In this document: piece by piece, positions 29,194-38,731 of the stretch
Layout: every line of letters starts with the position of its first letter
How positions within the stretch are numbered: the stretch's first letter is position 1
DNA from: Thalassobacterium sedimentorum
Lineage (GTDB): Bacteria; Verrucomicrobiota; Verrucomicrobiia; Opitutales; Coraliomargaritaceae
DNA length: 64,000 bases
Direction of reading: 5' to 3'
NCBI RefSeq assembly: GCF_031127905.1
Contig: NZ_JARXIC010000004.1
Location: forward strand, 1-64,000
The notes under the pieces: model-generated
Database searches by the model: none
Seen by the model: the letters and a program-made list of their open reading frames with translations, nothing else
Told to the model about the DNA's origin: nothing
Made by a program: the position numbers and the translations under genes

Positions 29194-30648
29194 TCAAAGT
29201 GGTTTTCTTGATTGGTAAGTCAACCTAAGAGCCGTCTTCGTTGCAGAGTGAATTTTATAGCTCTCTGCGGGGGGAAATCCCGGCACCCAGATGATTTCCT
29301 CGGAGGCGTTAAGGACAAGCGGAAGAATTTTTCGTTCCTCGAATGGAATCCTTCGGTCAATAAACCAGTCTTTTAGCTTTTTACGCCCTGGCGCCCCCAA
29401 CGGATGGAAGCGATCCCCCGGCTGCCAGGCACGTAATTGAAAAGTGCTCTCGTCATCATAATGGATCACCGCTTCGATCCGCGGGTTGACTCCTCCGGAT
29501 TCCACCCATTGCCGCAGTTCTGGGCTCAACTCCACGACTTCAGCCTCAATAAAAGCGCCAGTTGAAAGTAAAACTGGCTCACTCAGCTCTAAAATCGCAG
29601 GTTGCAGAGCCGATCGCTCCTGAAACAGGTCCTGATGCTCCCACTTGAGCACTTCCGAATCCACAACTAAATAGTGCGCACCCGCGCTCATGCGATAATC
29701 TGTGCGTTCGCTCCGTAAAGTTTCGATCAATATATCCATGGCCGGCGCCCCCACAGAACCAATTAACCCGTGCCCATTCAGCCATTCAGTCAGCGCACGC
29801 CGCAGCAAGGCAACTGGAACAGCACACAATAAAGCGCGCGGCAACTCCTGCGCATGTGTATATGCCTGCGGCAAATAATGACGCGCCAACAAGTCTAAAG
29901 CTGCGGCATCTTCTTCCAGCAAACGACGACTACGCGCAGCTCCCACTACAGGATCACGCCCCAGGGCTTCGGCCAAATCAGGAATAATTTCCTGTCGCAA
30001 GGCATTGCGCGCAATACTAACATCCTCATTGGAACGATCCTCGCGCCAAATTGTAGAGGTTGCATGCAGGGCCATGCGAATATCTCCTGCCCTCAGATGC
30101 AACAAGGGGCGCAGGTGCGTGGGTTGCCCCTCAAACACGGCAACTGGACGGGGAGCTGCAAGTCCATCTGAGCCACAGCCTCGTGCCATACGCTGTAACT
30201 GAGTTTCTAAAATATCATCGAGCTGATGACCAAATAAAATATAGCGACAGTGCTGCCTTTGGGCTGCTTTACGCAAAAAGTCCAATCGCAGTGCACGCGC
30301 GGTGGTCTCGGTAAAAGCAGCTTCATAGTCCGGTCGATAATCACATAAGAAGGGTACATCAAAGGCCTCAGCCAATGACTCCACAAACGCCGCATCCGCA
30401 TCTGAATCTTCCTCACGCCAACGATGATTATAGTGAGCAACATGCAAATTCAAACCAAGCTCCTCGGCGCATGCCACCAAAATACAGAGCATGAACACCG
30501 AATCAGCCCCTCCGGAGCAAGCAACCAAGACCGGACCGGCCCCTTGAAGGTGCCCCCGGGTCGATGGCTCAATCGACGCATCACCAAATCGCCGTTGCAG
30601 AGCGACAGCATGGGATGGCCAATCAATCAATTGCGAAGTATTTGACAT
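29194..30648 (-). CDS. tilS: tRNA(Ile)-lysidine synthase
   Basis: TilS joins lysine to cytidine 34 of the CAU-anticodon isoleucine tRNA, an essential step for reading AUA codons. VACSGGADSVFML at 42-54 is the PP-loop ATP-binding motif. HYNHRWREEDSDADAAFVESLA, the segment RALRLDFLRKAA, and FGHQLDDILETQLQRMARGCG with the second catalytic site follow. The C-terminal domain contains LRAWQPGDRFHPLGAPGRKKLKDWFIDRRIP, typical of full-length TilS. At 484 residues it is normal size. It precedes ftsH. Confidence 0.95.
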   Translation of the reverse strand: MSNTSQLIDWPSHAVALQRRFGDASIEPSTRGHLQGAGPVLVACSGGADSVFMLCILVACAEELGLNLHVAHYNHRWREEDSDADAAFVESLAEAFDVPFLCDYRPDYEAAFTETTARALRLDFLRKAAQRQHCRYILFGHQLDDILETQLQRMARGCGSDGLAAPRPVAVFEGQPTHLRPLLHLRAGDIRMALHATSTIWREDRSNEDVSIARNALRQEIIPDLAEALGRDPVVGAARSRRLLEEDAAALDLLARHYLPQAYTHAQELPRALLCAVPVALLRRALTEWLNGHGLIGSVGAPAMDILIETLRSERTDYRMSAGAHYLVVDSEVLKWEHQDLFQERSALQPAILELSEPVLLSTGAFIEAEVVELSPELRQWVESGGVNPRIEAVIHYDDESTFQLRAWQPGDRFHPLGAPGRKKLKDWFIDRRIPFEERKILPLVLNASEEIIWVPGFPPAESYKIHSATKTALRLTYQSRKPL

Positions 30649-30807
30649 GACAGCAACTCACAAAAGAGAACGATCGATCCGGATGCGAGATTTTGCTGCG
30701 ACGAAATGACTGATTTTTACGGATTGATCCACTCGCCAATCTCACACCTGCCTCCGAGCGCAGGTATGCTCAGAATACGGTAATAATGAGTGCCCGCCAT
30801 CAGCAAC

Positions 30808-32736
30808 TTAAGTCGCCAGATAAGTATGCCCACGCAACAGCTCCGCATACTCATCCAACATGCGAGTCCCCTCTCGAGGCTTAATTTCATCCGCCTTTGT
30901 AGCGCGATCGATCTGCTTCTTCATCAAACGCGTAAGAATATGACCATCATACTGAGTAAAACCAATCACATCATTAACTGTGAAGCCCTTAATACTATCC
31001 TCGATATAGAAACCGTCCTCTTCATCATCTTCCAGAAAAACGTGCACTTCATTCACACGGCCAAAAAGATTGTGCAGATCGCCCATAATATCCTGATAAG
31101 CTCCCACTAAGAAGACCCCCAGGTAATACGGATCCTTAGCTTTCAACTCATGTAGCCGAATCGTGTGCCGTATGTCTTCAACATCCGTAAAACTAGAGAC
31201 CTTCCCCTCACTATCACAGGTAATGTCCACCAAGGTCGCATCCACATCCGGAGACTCATTCAGACGATGCAACGGAGCAATAGGAAAGAGCTGTTTACAG
31301 GCCCAATGATCAATCAGAGACTGAAAGACAGAGAAGTTACAAACGTACTGTTCCGCCATCATTTGAGGCAGACTTTCCAACTCTTCAGGCGTATAACTAC
31401 TATGCTTAGCCTGCTCGCACAGCTGCTGACAAATCGCCCAATAAGTCGAATCAGCCTGAGCGCGCTCCGCGAGGTCCAAATAGCCCAAACTAAAGAGATG
31501 ATTGGCCTCCTCCTTCTTCTGAACAGCATCGTGATAGCGCTCTAATGGCGTGGAACCATGCTCATTATCCAGATTTGCCTGCAAATCACGCAGGACCGGA
31601 TTGAGTTTTTTACGCTTCGGCGCAGGTTTGGGAGGCACTGCGGTCTTAGAAATTCGATCACATACCTCAGTAATCAAAATTGAGTGCGGCGCCACAATCG
31701 CACGTCCACTCTCGGTCACGATATCGGGCACATCAATTTCAGCGTCCTGGCAAACAGTTTTAATATTATAAACGACATCCCGCGCATACTCGCGCATGGT
31801 GTAATTCATTGAACTCTCGTAATTACTACGGGAACCATCGTAATCAATCCCCAGCCCTCCCCCGACATCCATCAGTTCCATTGGGAAGCCCATTTTGGCC
31901 AATTCACAGTAAAAACGAGCCGCCTCTACAGTGGCTTTTTTAATAGTCTGAATATTCGGCACCTGGGAGCCGATGTGAAAGTGAATTAAGCGCAGACTCT
32001 CCGTTAAGCCCGCACGCTTCAGGCGCTTAGCCGCATCTATAATCTCCGGACTAGTCAGTCCAAACTTAGCATCTTCCCCCGATGAACTGGCCCACTTCCC
32101 TTCGCCAACAGTCGACAACTTAATGCGGAAACCAACACGCGGAGTCACACCCAGTTTTTTAGAAATTTGAATGATGCGCGGCACTTCGCTGAGTTGCTCA
32201 ACAACCAAATAAATTTCCTTGCCCAGACGTAGGCCCTGCAGCGCCAAACGAATAAACTCATCATCCTTATAGCCATTGCAGATAATCAAAGACTTGGGGT
32301 CTTTATGCATCGCTAAAGCAATCATCAGCTCAGGCTTACTGCCGCACTCCAGCCCATAATTAAATGGCTTCCCAGCATCCTGAATCTCTTCAACGACCTC
32401 GCGCAATTGATTGACCTTTATCGGGAAAACGCCCCGGTAACGTCCTTCATATTTCTCATCCTGAATGGCTGCTCGGAAAAGCTCATTGAGTTCAATCACA
32501 CGCGTATGTAACAGGTCCTGAATACGTACCGTCAATGGTGGCTTGAGTCCCTTCTGAGCAGCCTCCTTGACAATGTCATGAATACGAATACTGCGTTGAT
32601 CACGCAAGGGATGCACCTGCATAAACCCCTCGGAATCCACCGAGAAATGGCCACCGCCCCATCGCTTCAAACCGTAGTAATTTTCGGAATCCGCCACCGT
32701 CCAGCGCGGCCTAATGTCTTTGTGCGAAGCTGTCAT
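30808..32736 (-). CDS. speA: biosynthetic arginine decarboxylase
   Basis: SpeA converts arginine to agmatine, the first step of one route to putrescine. The 642-residue protein is a fold-III PLP enzyme: GVFPIKVNQLREV with the PLP lysine (Lys107), GLECGSKPELMIAL, LIHFHIGSQVPNI, MELMDVGGGLGIDYDGS and VTESGRAIVAPHS are all present, as is the C-terminal LVGAYQDIMGDLHNLFGRVNEVHVF. The length matches the bacterial SpeA family. No agmatinase or agmatine deiminase lies in the window. The intergenic stretch before it (32737-32901) contains nested inverted repeats. Confidence 0.95.
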   Translation of the reverse strand: MTASHKDIRPRWTVADSENYYGLKRWGGGHFSVDSEGFMQVHPLRDQRSIRIHDIVKEAAQKGLKPPLTVRIQDLLHTRVIELNELFRAAIQDEKYEGRYRGVFPIKVNQLREVVEEIQDAGKPFNYGLECGSKPELMIALAMHKDPKSLIICNGYKDDEFIRLALQGLRLGKEIYLVVEQLSEVPRIIQISKKLGVTPRVGFRIKLSTVGEGKWASSSGEDAKFGLTSPEIIDAAKRLKRAGLTESLRLIHFHIGSQVPNIQTIKKATVEAARFYCELAKMGFPMELMDVGGGLGIDYDGSRSNYESSMNYTMREYARDVVYNIKTVCQDAEIDVPDIVTESGRAIVAPHSILITEVCDRISKTAVPPKPAPKRKKLNPVLRDLQANLDNEHGSTPLERYHDAVQKKEEANHLFSLGYLDLAERAQADSTYWAICQQLCEQAKHSSYTPEELESLPQMMAEQYVCNFSVFQSLIDHWACKQLFPIAPLHRLNESPDVDATLVDITCDSEGKVSSFTDVEDIRHTIRLHELKAKDPYYLGVFLVGAYQDIMGDLHNLFGRVNEVHVFLEDDEEDGFYIEDSIKGFTVNDVIGFTQYDGHILTRLMKKQIDRATKADEIKPREGTRMLDEYAELLRGHTYLAT

Positions 32737-32839
32737 AATATGTACCGCTTAAGGGTTAGCGGATGTATCGCGCGTCTATCTACAACACGAAACAACCAAT
32801 GAATGAGCTATTATATATAGCATGTAAACAAAGAGTCAT

Positions 32840-32883
32840 GTAAGCAACATGTTCACTTACAACATGGTTACGAAGAACTTCGT
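32840..32883. repeat. nested short inverted repeats between gcvH and speA
   Basis: GTAAG at 32840 pairs with CTTAC ending at 32860 around the palindrome AACATGTT, and ACGAAG at 32870 pairs with CTTCGT ending at 32883 across an AA. They lie just downstream of gcvH on its strand and upstream of speA. A transcription end for gcvH or a control region for speA is possible; no T-run is visible. Confidence 0.4.
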
Positions 32884-32901
32884 TTACGAACATTAAAGCC
32901 C

Positions 32902-33282
32902 TCAGATCAACTCAGAATATGCTTCTGCCTGCAACAGAGCCTCAATCTGCGAAGCATCCAAAATGCGAATCTTTAAAAGCCAGCCCTCTTGGTATGGGTC
33001 ACTATTTAACAACTCTGGCTCTGAATCCACGTTATCGTTTACTTCCAAAACTTCCGCGTCTAAGGGCATATACAGGTCCGAGGCAGCCTTGACACTTTCA
33101 ACAACCCCAAACGTGTCCCCTGCACTAAAAGAGTCACCAACTGAAGGAAACTCGACAAAAGTAATATCGCCCAAGCTCTCTTGCGCGTAATCAGTAATGC
33201 CAACTGTGGCTGTGCCGTCCGCGTGGACCTGAATCCACTCGTGATCTTTAGTATATTGAAGGGCTTCAGGAACTTGGCTCAT
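32902..33282 (-). CDS. gcvH: glycine cleavage system H protein
   Basis: GcvH carries the aminomethyl group on its lipoyl arm between the P, T and L proteins of the glycine cleavage system. This 126-residue protein has YTKDHEWIQV near the N-terminus, TVGITDYAQESLGDITFVEFP, and GVVESVKAASDLYMPLDAEV with the lipoyl lysine (Lys65), then ELLNSDPYQEGWLLKI. Length is normal. The P, T and L genes are not in the window, so the gene is solitary here. No glycine riboswitch pattern is evident in the 91 bases upstream. Confidence 0.95.
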   Translation of the reverse strand: MSQVPEALQYTKDHEWIQVHADGTATVGITDYAQESLGDITFVEFPSVGDSFSAGDTFGVVESVKAASDLYMPLDAEVLEVNDNVDSEPELLNSDPYQEGWLLKIRILDASQIEALLQAEAYSELI

Positions 33283-33373
33283 TAAATCGGAGGAAAATAC
33301 AGCAATAAAGAAAAGCGAGACAGAAAGTCGAACAAGTGTAAATCAGATGCAAAAATTACTGAAATACCCCTAA

Positions 33374-33883
33374 TTACTGGGCATCAAAGAAAGCAATAAT
33401 TTGCTCGATGATGTATCGATGCTCCAAAGGAGTGATCTTTCCCATTTCGAGTTGCTGGTCCGCAGCCAATGCTTGCTGCGCCATGCGCTCGAAAGGATCG
33501 GCTCCAGTCGAATGAGGCACAAGACCACTCTTCATTTCAGCCTTCATAGTACCCGGCTCTAAATCTACATAGTACCCGAGGTCTTCCTGTAGGCCAAAAC
33601 GCACGAAGTTTTCAGCCTTATCATTAGGCACTGGTGTAAAATACTTCACCGCAGAATTGTATCCCTCTTTTTCAAGACGAATTTCATGCGCCATCTTACG
33701 AGGCAAGGCGACCTCCATCGGAGTGATGCCCCGAGCCTCACCATTGATATAAACGCTGGCTTCGTTCGGAAAAGAAAGAATAACAACATTCTGAGGCACG
33801 CCGCGCTCAAAAGAGGCACAACCTGCGAAAAGGAAGGCGCAGAGAGAAACAGAAAATAAGGTAAGGTATGGGGAAACTTTCAT
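33374..33883 (-). CDS. PEGA-domain lipoprotein
   Basis: The 169-residue protein has a lipoprotein signal with a lipobox FLFAGC (Cys22), so it is lipid-anchored. A PEGA domain follows at about 33-75 (VVILSFPNEASVYINGEARGITPMEVALPRKMAHEIRLEK in the pattern of a surface beta-sandwich repeat, here read in parts). A helical C-terminal part contains PFERMAQQALAADQQLEMGKI and ends EQIIAFFDAQ. PEGA domains are linked to envelope or S-layer contact. The specific function is unknown. It lies between gcvH and a divergent CNNM gene. Confidence 0.75.
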   Translation of the reverse strand: MKVSPYLTLFSVSLCAFLFAGCASFERGVPQNVVILSFPNEASVYINGEARGITPMEVALPRKMAHEIRLEKEGYNSAVKYFTPVPNDKAENFVRFGLQEDLGYYVDLEPGTMKAEMKSGLVPHSTGADPFERMAQQALAADQQLEMGKITPLEHRYIIEQIIAFFDAQ

Positions 33884-34074
33884 GCTAATTAGCTTAATAT
33901 TATAGAATTTGTGCGAAGCATATCGGCTATACTAAAATACGGTCAAGACTTTAGCATAGTTAGATATAAGAATCTCAGCACACAGTTTATCTAAATAATA
34001 CTTGAAACAAAATGTAAGCGCGCCATCAAGGCTACTTATTCGTGCGCTTGTAATCTACAGGTCAACCAAATGGT

Positions 34075-35151
34075 ATGACAACAAGATGCACCCTGATAAT
34101 GATATTCGCTTTCATCTTAGCCATCGCCTTTACAATTGGCATTTCCGCTCTCTGCTCGGTCTTAGAAGCCATGATCCTGAGCACCACAACTGCTGAAATC
34201 GAGGGATTAAAAAAGTCTCACCCGAAACGGGGGCAAAAGCTGGAAAAGCATAAGCTGGGCTTAGAAGAAACCAGTTCCGCGATTCTCAGCCTCAACACCA
34301 TAGCCAACACCCTGGGTGCCACCATGGTCGGCGGCCTCGCCGTGCAGATGTGGCCAAGCGATCATAACATACTGCTCAAGGTTTCCAGTGCGATGGCTTT
34401 GGCAATTCTGTTTTTCTCTGAAATCATCCCTAAGAATGTGGGTGTGCTCTACCGCCCCACCTTACAACCGATCCTAATATTTCCACTGGTCTGGCTATGC
34501 GCGGTGATGACCCCCATCTCAAGCGTGGTCGGTTTTGTGGTACGCTTCACTCTGCGCCCGCAAAAAAGCACGACCGATAGCGATGAAGAAATTCTACTAT
34601 TAGCAGAAAAAAGTGCGAAAGAAGGCACTCTCACAGCCAATGAGCGCGACATGATCAATAACGCACTCAGTCTGGATGAATTACTCGTCAATCAAATCAT
34701 GACCCCGCGCACCGTCGCCTACGTGATCGATGGACAGGAAACGATCGCGGCATTACTGGAAAAAAGTAAGGACATCCCTTTTGCTCGTATCCCGATCTAT
34801 GAAGAGCACACAGACAATATTACCGGTATTGTGCGCCGTCGGGATATATTGGGCGCCATGGCTGAAGGGCAACAAAGCCGTCAGATTAAGGAACTGGCGA
34901 ACGAGGCAATCTTCGTGCCAGACAATGCCACCGCCTCTGATGCCCTACAGACGTTTCTGAAAAACCATCAGCAACTTGGAATCGCAGTTGATGAGTTTGG
35001 ATCAATGTCGGGGGTAATCACGATGGAAGATGTTATTGAGCATATAATTGGCCAGGAAATTTTTGAAGACGATGATCCGGCAGTCGATATGCGTGAACTC
35101 GCCCGCCGACGTCAATTCGCAGAAAAGCGCAAACAACGCCGGGATCATTAG
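34075..35151 (+). CDS. CNNM/CorC-family membrane protein with CBS domains
   Basis: This 358-residue protein has an N-terminal DUF21/CNNM membrane domain with about four hydrophobic segments (starting [30 protein letters not shown]) and a cytoplasmic CBS pair at about 205-340 ([14 protein letters not shown] ... [21 protein letters not shown] ... [29 protein letters not shown]). The [10 protein letters not shown] element is typical of the family. Relatives include magnesium or cobalt transport proteins (CNNM, CorB) and the so-called hemolysin C group. The extra C-terminal CorC/HlyC domain is absent. Its stop codon overlaps that of the convergent histidine kinase by 4 bases. Confidence 0.85.
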   Translation: MTTRCTLIMIFAFILAIAFTIGISALCSVLEAMILSTTTAEIEGLKKSHPKRGQKLEKHKLGLEETSSAILSLNTIANTLGATMVGGLAVQMWPSDHNILLKVSSAMALAILFFSEIIPKNVGVLYRPTLQPILIFPLVWLCAVMTPISSVVGFVVRFTLRPQKSTTDSDEEILLLAEKSAKEGTLTANERDMINNALSLDELLVNQIMTPRTVAYVIDGQETIAALLEKSKDIPFARIPIYEEHTDNITGIVRRRDILGAMAEGQQSRQIKELANEAIFVPDNATASDALQTFLKNHQQLGIAVDEFGSMSGVITMEDVIEHIIGQEIFEDDDPAVDMRELARRRQFAEKRKQRRDH

Positions 35152-37499
35152 CCGGTTTTCACGCGCTCCAAATGTTCAATATAACGCATTAAAGCTCCTT
35201 TAAGGTCTTCCAACATCACTGGTTTTGTCACAAAATCATCCATTCCAGCATCCCGGCAAGCCTCTCGTGTCTCGCCCAAGGCATTCGCGGTTAAGGCAAT
35301 AATATAAGGCTGAACCGCCACTGGCAGTTCTTCTCGAATCTCGTATGTAGCGGCAATGCCATCCAGCTCAGGCATTTGCAAATCCATAAAAATCAATTCA
35401 AACCCATCTGATTTCATTAGATCGACTGCCTCACGACCATTTCTGGCCCATTTTGCCGTCAAGTCCAAGCGCTCGAGAATTTTTGTGGTTAGCTTATAAT
35501 TCGTCGGATCATCTTCCGCGACTAATATACGTGGAGCTATTTTAAATTCCAACGCAGCGCGATCTAACGAGACTCGACGCACATTTAAACAGTCCGTCTC
35601 TGAGGGCACAGCATCTGCAATAAATAAGGTGAAGCAACTCCCCACCCCAAACTCACTCTCGACAGTGATTTCACCGCCCAGCATTTCCACCAAACGACGG
35701 CTAATTGCGAGCCCCAGCCCGGTCCCACCATATTTACGAGTCGTCGACGAATCTGCCTGTGTGAACGCAAGAAAAACATCGTCGATCTTATCTTCAGGAA
35801 TTCCAATTCCAGTATCGCGCACTGATACGTAATGCCGCCCCTGCCCACCCACATCACTGCCCGGCGTCGACCAAGCTCTAATATGGATTTCTCCACTGGC
35901 AGTGAACTTCACCGCATTACTAATCAAATTATTCAGAACTTGCTGTAATCGGGTGCGATCAGAATAGATCTCATCGGGCACAGAATGATCGATGTCCACA
36001 GAAAGTGCCACTTGATTTCGCTCTGCACTCAGCTTAAAGATACCTGCAACCTCTTGCACAACTTCCTCGAGGCAAACAGGTTCAAGCTCTAATTGTACCT
36101 TACCTGCCTCAATTTTCGACAAGTCCAAAATATCATTAATCAGCTCCAGCAAGATATTACCAGAACTCCGAATCGAATCCAAATCTCCACGTTGCTCTGC
36201 ATCCAAATCTGTATCCTGCAACATCTCACTGAATCCTATAATAGAATTTAAGGGCGTCCGAATCTCATGACTCATCGTTGCTAAGAAGGCACTCTTCGCC
36301 ATATTCGCTTCCTGCGCCGCATCGGCCAACTTGCGGGAACGCACTGTCGCCAGCTGCAGCTCCCTGGTTCGCTTACGAACCTTTTCCTCAACCTCTGCAT
36401 AACTACGCCTCAACTTCCCTGTCATATCATTAAACGCACGCGCTAAATCATCGAGTTCGCTCTTTCCGGTCGCAGCCACCTGTAAATTAAAATTACCACC
36501 CGCCACGGCATTGAAGCTTTTGCGCAATTGATTAATCGGTCGACTAATACTGACAGAAAACCAAATAGAGAGACTGACAGAACTAGTTAACAAGATGACC
36601 GCGGATCCCCAATAGATAAATACCAGATGCTCACTTTGTCGCTGGCTCTGCTGCTGTCCTCGTTCAATCAAGCGGTTCACCATATCGCGCAATCGTGCTC
36701 CATGATTTTCCAGTAACTCAACAGCCTCCGTTTCTGCCTTGGCAGCCACAATAAATTCGATCGAAACCGCACTCAGCCCTTGAGAAATATCATACAACAA
36801 TTCTCGATAGGCCTCTTCCTCTGGCAGCTCGACTTCGTCAAGTAAACCCAAAAATTTCGAAATTGCCTCGCTATAGGCCACCTGTGCAATGCGAAAATTC
36901 GCTTGAAAACGACTCAAATCATTCTGCAATAGCAAATCACGGTCGATCACACTCACAGCCCGATTCAACCACCCCCACAACTGGCCATTCATCAGTAATA
37001 GATCATCCATTAACAGATGTGCCTGTTCAAAACCTTTGCCGGTGCCCAAGCCTTCGTGCTGCTCCATCAATCGCTCCTGCACCTGCTGATTCATCGCACC
37101 AAACCGAACGACATCCTCACGCACCTGTTGGTCCAACTCGGATAAAAAGTCCTTACTGGCAACTAAGCCGGAAAACACTTCGCTAAATTCATTCACACGC
37201 TCCAACATACCATTCACGAAAATGGACTCTACCTGATCCCCTTCCGCCAGAACTTGAGTAAGCGCCCGCGTCGTCGCCGCAAGTGAATCCCTTACATAGG
37301 AAGCCCCGGTCAGGCGTTCCTGATATATACGATGACCAATCACCACATTCGAGATCTCACGCGAAACGACGTGAAGCAAATTCAGCCTACGCTCCTGATG
37401 TTGCACCTCATCCATTACATAGCGACTGAGCCCTAGAAAAACAGCAAAGAGCAGTATAGCTCCTGCTAAGGCAATCGCGATCTTAGTTGAGATTCTCAT
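35148..37499 (-). CDS. TorS-like hybrid histidine kinase
   Basis: A 783-residue membrane sensor. TM1 lies at about 8-29, then a helical periplasmic region of about 260 residues, TM2 at about 290-315, HAMP ([20 protein letters not shown]) and a coiled coil. The HisKA box [15 protein letters not shown] has the phospho-accepting His411. The HATPase contains N, G1 ([17 protein letters not shown]) and G2 boxes ([15 protein letters not shown]). A C-terminal receiver has [13 protein letters not shown] and the phospho-accepting Asp706 in [11 protein letters not shown]. No HPt domain is seen, so phosphate must pass to a separate HPt or regulator not in this window. Its ATG overlaps the stop of the preceding binding-protein gene by 4 bases, which suggests that protein is its ligand-sensing partner, as TorT is for TorS. 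Confidence 0.9.
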   Translation of the reverse strand: MRISTKIAIALAGAILLFAVFLGLSRYVMDEVQHQERRLNLLHVVSREISNVVIGHRIYQERLTGASYVRDSLAATTRALTQVLAEGDQVESIFVNGMLERVNEFSEVFSGLVASKDFLSELDQQVREDVVRFGAMNQQVQERLMEQHEGLGTGKGFEQAHLLMDDLLLMNGQLWGWLNRAVSVIDRDLLLQNDLSRFQANFRIAQVAYSEAISKFLGLLDEVELPEEEAYRELLYDISQGLSAVSIEFIVAAKAETEAVELLENHGARLRDMVNRLIERGQQQSQRQSEHLVFIYWGSAVILLTSSVSLSIWFSVSISRPINQLRKSFNAVAGGNFNLQVAATGKSELDDLARAFNDMTGKLRRSYAEVEEKVRKRTRELQLATVRSRKLADAAQEANMAKSAFLATMSHEIRTPLNSIIGFSEMLQDTDLDAEQRGDLDSIRSSGNILLELINDILDLSKIEAGKVQLELEPVCLEEVVQEVAGIFKLSAERNQVALSVDIDHSVPDEIYSDRTRLQQVLNNLISNAVKFTASGEIHIRAWSTPGSDVGGQGRHYVSVRDTGIGIPEDKIDDVFLAFTQADSSTTRKYGGTGLGLAISRRLVEMLGGEITVESEFGVGSCFTLFIADAVPSETDCLNVRRVSLDRAALEFKIAPRILVAEDDPTNYKLTTKILERLDLTAKWARNGREAVDLMKSDGFELIFMDLQMPELDGIAATYEIREELPVAVQPYIIALTANALGETREACRDAGMDDFVTKPVMLEDLKGALMRYIEHLERVKTG

Positions 37500-38731
37500 A
37501 GTATTTCGGGAGCATGTTCAGACACTTCCTCAATCAGAATCGCCTGCCCACCTGACATCTTAGAAATTCGTATGACCGTTTGCATCTGCCATGGCAAGCC
37601 ATCTTCCATACCTCCATTGACCCGAATCATTTCGACATGCTCATAAAAAGGATCCACAAAACTAAAATCAGGAAGCACTCGATACATAACTGAGGTCTCT
37701 TCAAGCGAGGCCAATCCAGCCTGTCGAATACAGGCAAGCATGAATTCCAAGGCATATAATTTAACCTCCGCCTCATGATTCCAGGTGCCCGCAAGGTCTA
37801 GGTAGCGTGCCTTAAGTTCTTTAAAATACGCGCTACGCCCCTCATCCACACAGGGTCCCCCCATGAAATACACGTCATCGCTAGCCGCTCCAATCTTAGC
37901 GAATAAATCCGGCACTTGAGAATTCTGCGTCGCAATCACCCCCAAATAACCACCTTGACGCAAATGATCCACCAATATGATACATGCCTCTGGTGGGCAA
38001 CCGGCAAGCAGTATCGCCTCCGGATCAGCCGCCACGATGCGCTTTACTTTCCGACGCAAATTTTCCAAGTTTAAATCCAAATCAAAGGTCTCTTCCGAAA
38101 CATCAAAACTAGAAAACGGCACTAAGGCCAGCCCCGCATCGATCGCCAAATTCTCCGCAATTTCTTTCTGCCGGATGCCTTCTTCGGTACCATAAGCCAT
38201 CACTAATACTGATTGTATATGCCTGATCTCACGTAGATGTTTTAGCAAAATAGGTAAGCTTTGCTCTGGTAAAGGTACCCCCAACACCCCGAGACTATTC
38301 GCGCTCTGAATCACTTGGTCGAAACCATAGTGCACATAAAAAACACCGCTGCCATCCAGCACACGAGCAGCTGCAGTCACAGTGCTGTCTCCCAGCGGGC
38401 CAATCACATAATTCACACCATCCGTGGTTAAATCGTGCGCGACCGAAGTCGCTTTGGAAGCATTAAAAGCATCGTCTACAATGATCAGTTCAATCTTGAC
38501 GCGTTGCCCCTGCACCAAAAAGCCTCCTCTATCGTTATAATAATCCGCTATGACTTGCGCACAACGTACAGTCGCCAAGCCCCAAGGTCGCGCAGGGCCC
38601 CTTAAAGAAGCAATGACACCCACCCTCAACACTGGTTCTTCATCTGCCAATTGTGGGCGACAGCCGGAAAACCCACTCACCCAAAATACTGCAATGAATA
38701 GCAAAAGTAGCGAATGCATCAGACGGCTCAT
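37496..38731 (-). CDS. Leu/Ile/Val-binding superfamily lipoprotein, putative sensor partner
   Basis: A 411-residue lipoprotein: signal peptide with lipobox SGFSGC (Cys24), then a type I periplasmic-binding fold. [39 protein letters not shown] begins the first lobe in the manner of LivJ-type receptors; [32 protein letters not shown] follows. [26 protein letters not shown] lies near the C-terminal hinge. Instead of permease genes it sits between an FG-GAP protein gene and a hybrid kinase gene, overlapping each by 4 bases. This supports a role in sensing rather than transport. The ligand could be an amino acid, amide or other small compound. Confidence 0.82.
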   Translation of the reverse strand: MSRLMHSLLLLFIAVFWVSGFSGCRPQLADEEPVLRVGVIASLRGPARPWGLATVRCAQVIADYYNDRGGFLVQGQRVKIELIIVDDAFNASKATSVAHDLTTDGVNYVIGPLGDSTVTAAARVLDGSGVFYVHYGFDQVIQSANSLGVLGVPLPEQSLPILLKHLREIRHIQSVLVMAYGTEEGIRQKEIAENLAIDAGLALVPFSSFDVSEETFDLDLNLENLRRKVKRIVAADPEAILLAGCPPEACIILVDHLRQGGYLGVIATQNSQVPDLFAKIGAASDDVYFMGGPCVDEGRSAYFKELKARYLDLAGTWNHEAEVKLYALEFMLACIRQAGLASLEETSVMYRVLPDFSFVDPFYEHVEMIRVNGGMEDGLPWQMQTVIRISKMSGGQAILIEEVSEHAPEIL

